A DNA stretch of 7,321 nt. Origin: Pseudonocardiales bacterium. GTDB lineage: Bacteria; Actinomycetota; Actinomycetes; Mycobacteriales; Pseudonocardiaceae. Within the stretch, counting starts at the first letter, position 1. Every line of letters begins with the position of its first letter. The DNA lies in the NCBI GenBank assembly GCA_013695005.1, contig JACDBJ010000407.1, positions 1-7,321 of the forward strand, given 5' to 3'. The translations under genes were made by a program, and so were the position numbers. This document shows, piece by piece, positions 6,201 through 7,321 of the stretch. A model generated the notes under the pieces. It made no database searches. It was not told the origin of the DNA and saw only the letters and a program-made list of their open reading frames with translations.

Positions 6201-6483
6201 ACGGCCGACGCGCACGGCGCCGCGCTGAGACGGCCGGACGGGTACGTGGCATGCACTCCGCCGGTGCCGTGGCGCAGCCGACGGCGACGCTGGCCGCTGC
6301 GGTGTCCACCGCGCTGGGCGCCGGTCCCGCCGCCGCCGTGGCTCGGTCTGCATGAGCACTAGGTGACCCCGGCGGTGTTGCGTGCCACGCTGCCGCATGC
6401 ACCCCGACGGGGTCTCCGGCCCTGTCAGCATGGGCGTCCCCGACACCTGCGTGTCGGTACGACGCGCAGCTTGAGGTACGGGT
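6201..6483. other. Region after the LAL fragment with no recognisable gene
   Basis: Beyond 6200 the LAL frame stops resembling its family. A short plus-strand frame at 6251-6355 (ATG, then Ala/Val-rich, TGA) has G/C-rich third positions and could be the shifted end of a broken gene, but nothing in it is recognisable. The rest holds two hairpins close to the end of the DHFR-family gene (6440-6457, 6479-6494). Confidence 0.45.
6440..6457 (-). terminator. Hairpin downstream of the DHFR-family gene
   Basis: CCGACAC (6440-6446) and GTGTCGG (6451-6457) form a perfect 7-bp stem with a 4-base loop, 27 bases beyond the stop of the minus-strand gene. Its compact GC-rich form suits an intrinsic-type terminator without a T-run. 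Confidence 0.4.
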
Positions 6484-6494
6484 TCAGGAACCCG
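6479..6494 (-). terminator. Inverted repeat across the DHFR-family stop codon
   Basis: CGGGTTC (6479-6485) and GAACCCG (6488-6494) are perfect complements with only two bases between, and the repeat covers the stop codon (6486-6484). The real loop would need at least one closing pair opened. It may act with the 6440-6457 hairpin as a tandem terminator. Confidence 0.35.
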
Positions 6495-7065
6495 CTTCAG
6501 CTCGGTCGTACGTCAGCACCACGACGCCGATGTCATGGGTGCGCTGATGGGTGAGCCGCCAGTGCGACGGGGCGAATGGGCCAGCGAACAAGGGCACTCC
6601 CTCCCCAACCACGAAGGGGCTGAGCTTCAGCACCAGGCGATCGATCTCCGGCGCCAGCGTCGCCGCGATCGTCCCGCCTCCACAGAGCCAGATATCGCCG
6701 CCAGGTTGCCGCTTCAGGGAATGCACGAAGGCGAGCGGGTCACCGGAGACGACATGGACGTCCGGGTGCTGCGCAGGGTCGAGGGACGAGGAGAAGACGT
6801 ACTGATCGAGGTGCTCGTATGGACTGGAAATGCCAGCATCGATCGCCGGCTGGAATGTATTGCGCCCCATGACGACCGTGTCCCACTTGGTCCCTGGGGG
6901 CTCGAGGCCAGTGGCACGGTGGAACGCGGTCGGCAAGCCGTCGCCCCAGTCCTCGTTGAGCTCCCCTAGGTATCCGGCGTCCACGGGGAAGAAGTCGAAG
7001 GACCCGTCAGGCCCGCCGATCTTGCCGTCCAGGCTTACCGCGACGAAATAGACGAGTTGGCGCAT
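6484..7065 (-). CDS. Dihydrofolate-reductase-family protein (RibD C-terminal domain type)
   Basis: A 193-residue single-domain protein of the RibD-C/DHFR-like superfamily. It opens with MRQLVYFVAVSLDGKIGGPD (the family's first strand and SLDG motif), has VVMGRNTF at 64-71, and the dinucleotide-binding segment IWLCGGGTIAATL at 125-137, followed by EIDRLVLKLSPFVVGEGVPLF. Relatives are predicted NADPH-dependent reductases; this is neither the housekeeping folate enzyme nor the bifunctional RibD, since the deaminase domain is absent. The substrate is unknown. The frame is open upstream to 7143, but ATG 7065 is preferred: it starts exactly at the conserved first strand and has a GGGGG-containing site 6 bases upstream. 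It appears intact and is probably a single-gene transcript with hairpins at its end. Confidence 0.9.
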   Translation of the reverse strand: MRQLVYFVAVSLDGKIGGPDGSFDFFPVDAGYLGELNEDWGDGLPTAFHRATGLEPPGTKWDTVVMGRNTFQPAIDAGISSPYEHLDQYVFSSSLDPAQHPDVHVVSGDPLAFVHSLKRQPGGDIWLCGGGTIAATLAPEIDRLVLKLSPFVVGEGVPLFAGPFAPSHWRLTHQRTHDIGVVVLTYDRAEAGS

Positions 7066-7261
7066 GTCAACCCCCGTTCCTTTCCGTCCTTCGCGCCAGG
7101 CCTGCGCTCGGCCAGATCGAGCGACATCGCGGCGAGTGGGCACTGATTGCCGCTGCGACCGAACCCATTGTCCGCCGTCGTTCCACCCCAGTTCGCCACG
7201 ATGCGGCGTCTTGCTGTTGCTTCGACCCGTTTCCGCGAGTCGGGGCTTCGCCGACAGTTCG
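7066..7261. other. Upstream region of the DHFR-family gene
   Basis: These 196 bases lie between the reductase start and the tRNA fragment and must contain the reductase promoter. I see no convincing promoter boxes or operator-like palindrome, and no gene remnant I can recognise. Confidence 0.5.
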
Positions 7262-7303
7262 TGCCCTCGGCAGGATTCGAACCTGCGGCCTGCGGTTTAG
7301 GAA
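7262..7303 (-). tRNA. 3' fragment of a tRNA-Arg(CCU) gene, probable attachment-site copy
   Basis: Read on the minus strand, 42 bases fit the 3' part of a tRNA exactly: anticodon loop TTCCTAA with anticodon CCT (7301-7299), anticodon-stem strand ACCGC, variable loop AGGCC, T-arm GCAGG-TTCGAAT-CCTGC, acceptor strand CGAGGGC and discriminator A at 7262. The 5' neighbours (from 7304 rightward) do not pair with ACCGC, so the anticodon stem and everything before it are missing and this is not a working gene. CCA is not encoded. A plus-strand peptide RQDSNLRPA across this site is the typical false translation of antisense tRNA. A 3' duplicate that begins at the anticodon loop is what integrases using tRNA 3' ends leave at one end of an inserted element. 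Confidence 0.82.
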
Positions 7304-7321
7304 TGTCTTGAAGCGCTGGGA

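Noticed and set aside
6251..6355. Short Ala/Val-rich plus-strand frame as a small gene
   Set aside because: Only 34 residues, no convincing ribosome-binding site, no recognisable feature; more likely debris after the LAL fragment.
7064..7300. Plus-strand frame of 78 codons ending RQDSNLRPAV
   Set aside because: The ending is the well-known false peptide produced by reading the antisense of a tRNA T-arm; the site is the tRNA fragment.

Overview
The window is GC-rich, with coding frames dominated by G/C third positions, frequent GTG starts and purine-rich ribosome-binding sites. The gene families present (short AraC regulator, DUF742 protein, LAL-type regulator fragment, AbiEii toxin) point to an actinobacterium. 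Species cannot be told from the sequence.

Layout. 1-615 (minus): an AraC-family regulator whose stop overlaps the start of a second gene that runs off the left edge. 616-873: divergent intergenic region. 874-2394 (plus): an unusual short-chain dehydrogenase with a Cys4 zinc ribbon in front. 2395-3011: no secure gene, but possibly a decayed minus-strand gene end, then a compact promoter/operator with two palindromes. 3012-4237 (plus): a two-gene toxin-antitoxin-like operon (XRE regulator, then AbiEii-type nucleotidyltransferase) joined by a GTGA overlap. 4238-4698: no recognisable gene. 4699-5538 (minus): a DUF742 protein with a long low-complexity N-terminus carrying a duplicated motif; the kinase, roadblock and GTPase partners expected of a conservon are absent. 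5539-5694: its leader, dense in palindromes. 5695-6200: two broken genes abutting head to head, the C-terminal end of an SRPBCC/AHSA1 protein (minus) and the Walker A region of a LAL-type regulator (plus). 6484-7065 (minus): an intact dihydrofolate-reductase-family (RibD C-terminal type) protein. 7262-7303 (minus): the exact 3' part of a tRNA-Arg(CCU) gene, from anticodon loop to discriminator base, with no 5' half.

The genes do not form one pathway. The window looks like accessory chromosome next to an integration hotspot: a tRNA 3' duplication of the kind left by site-specific integration, a toxin-antitoxin module, truncated genes fused at a junction, and an orphan member of a normally multi-gene signalling cassette. 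I see no CRISPR array, no complete insertion sequence and no intact integrase. The items that best repay attention are the tRNA fragment, the gene-fragment junction near 5946, the toxin-antitoxin operator, and the zinc-ribbon SDR, which lacks tyrosine at the usual catalytic position.
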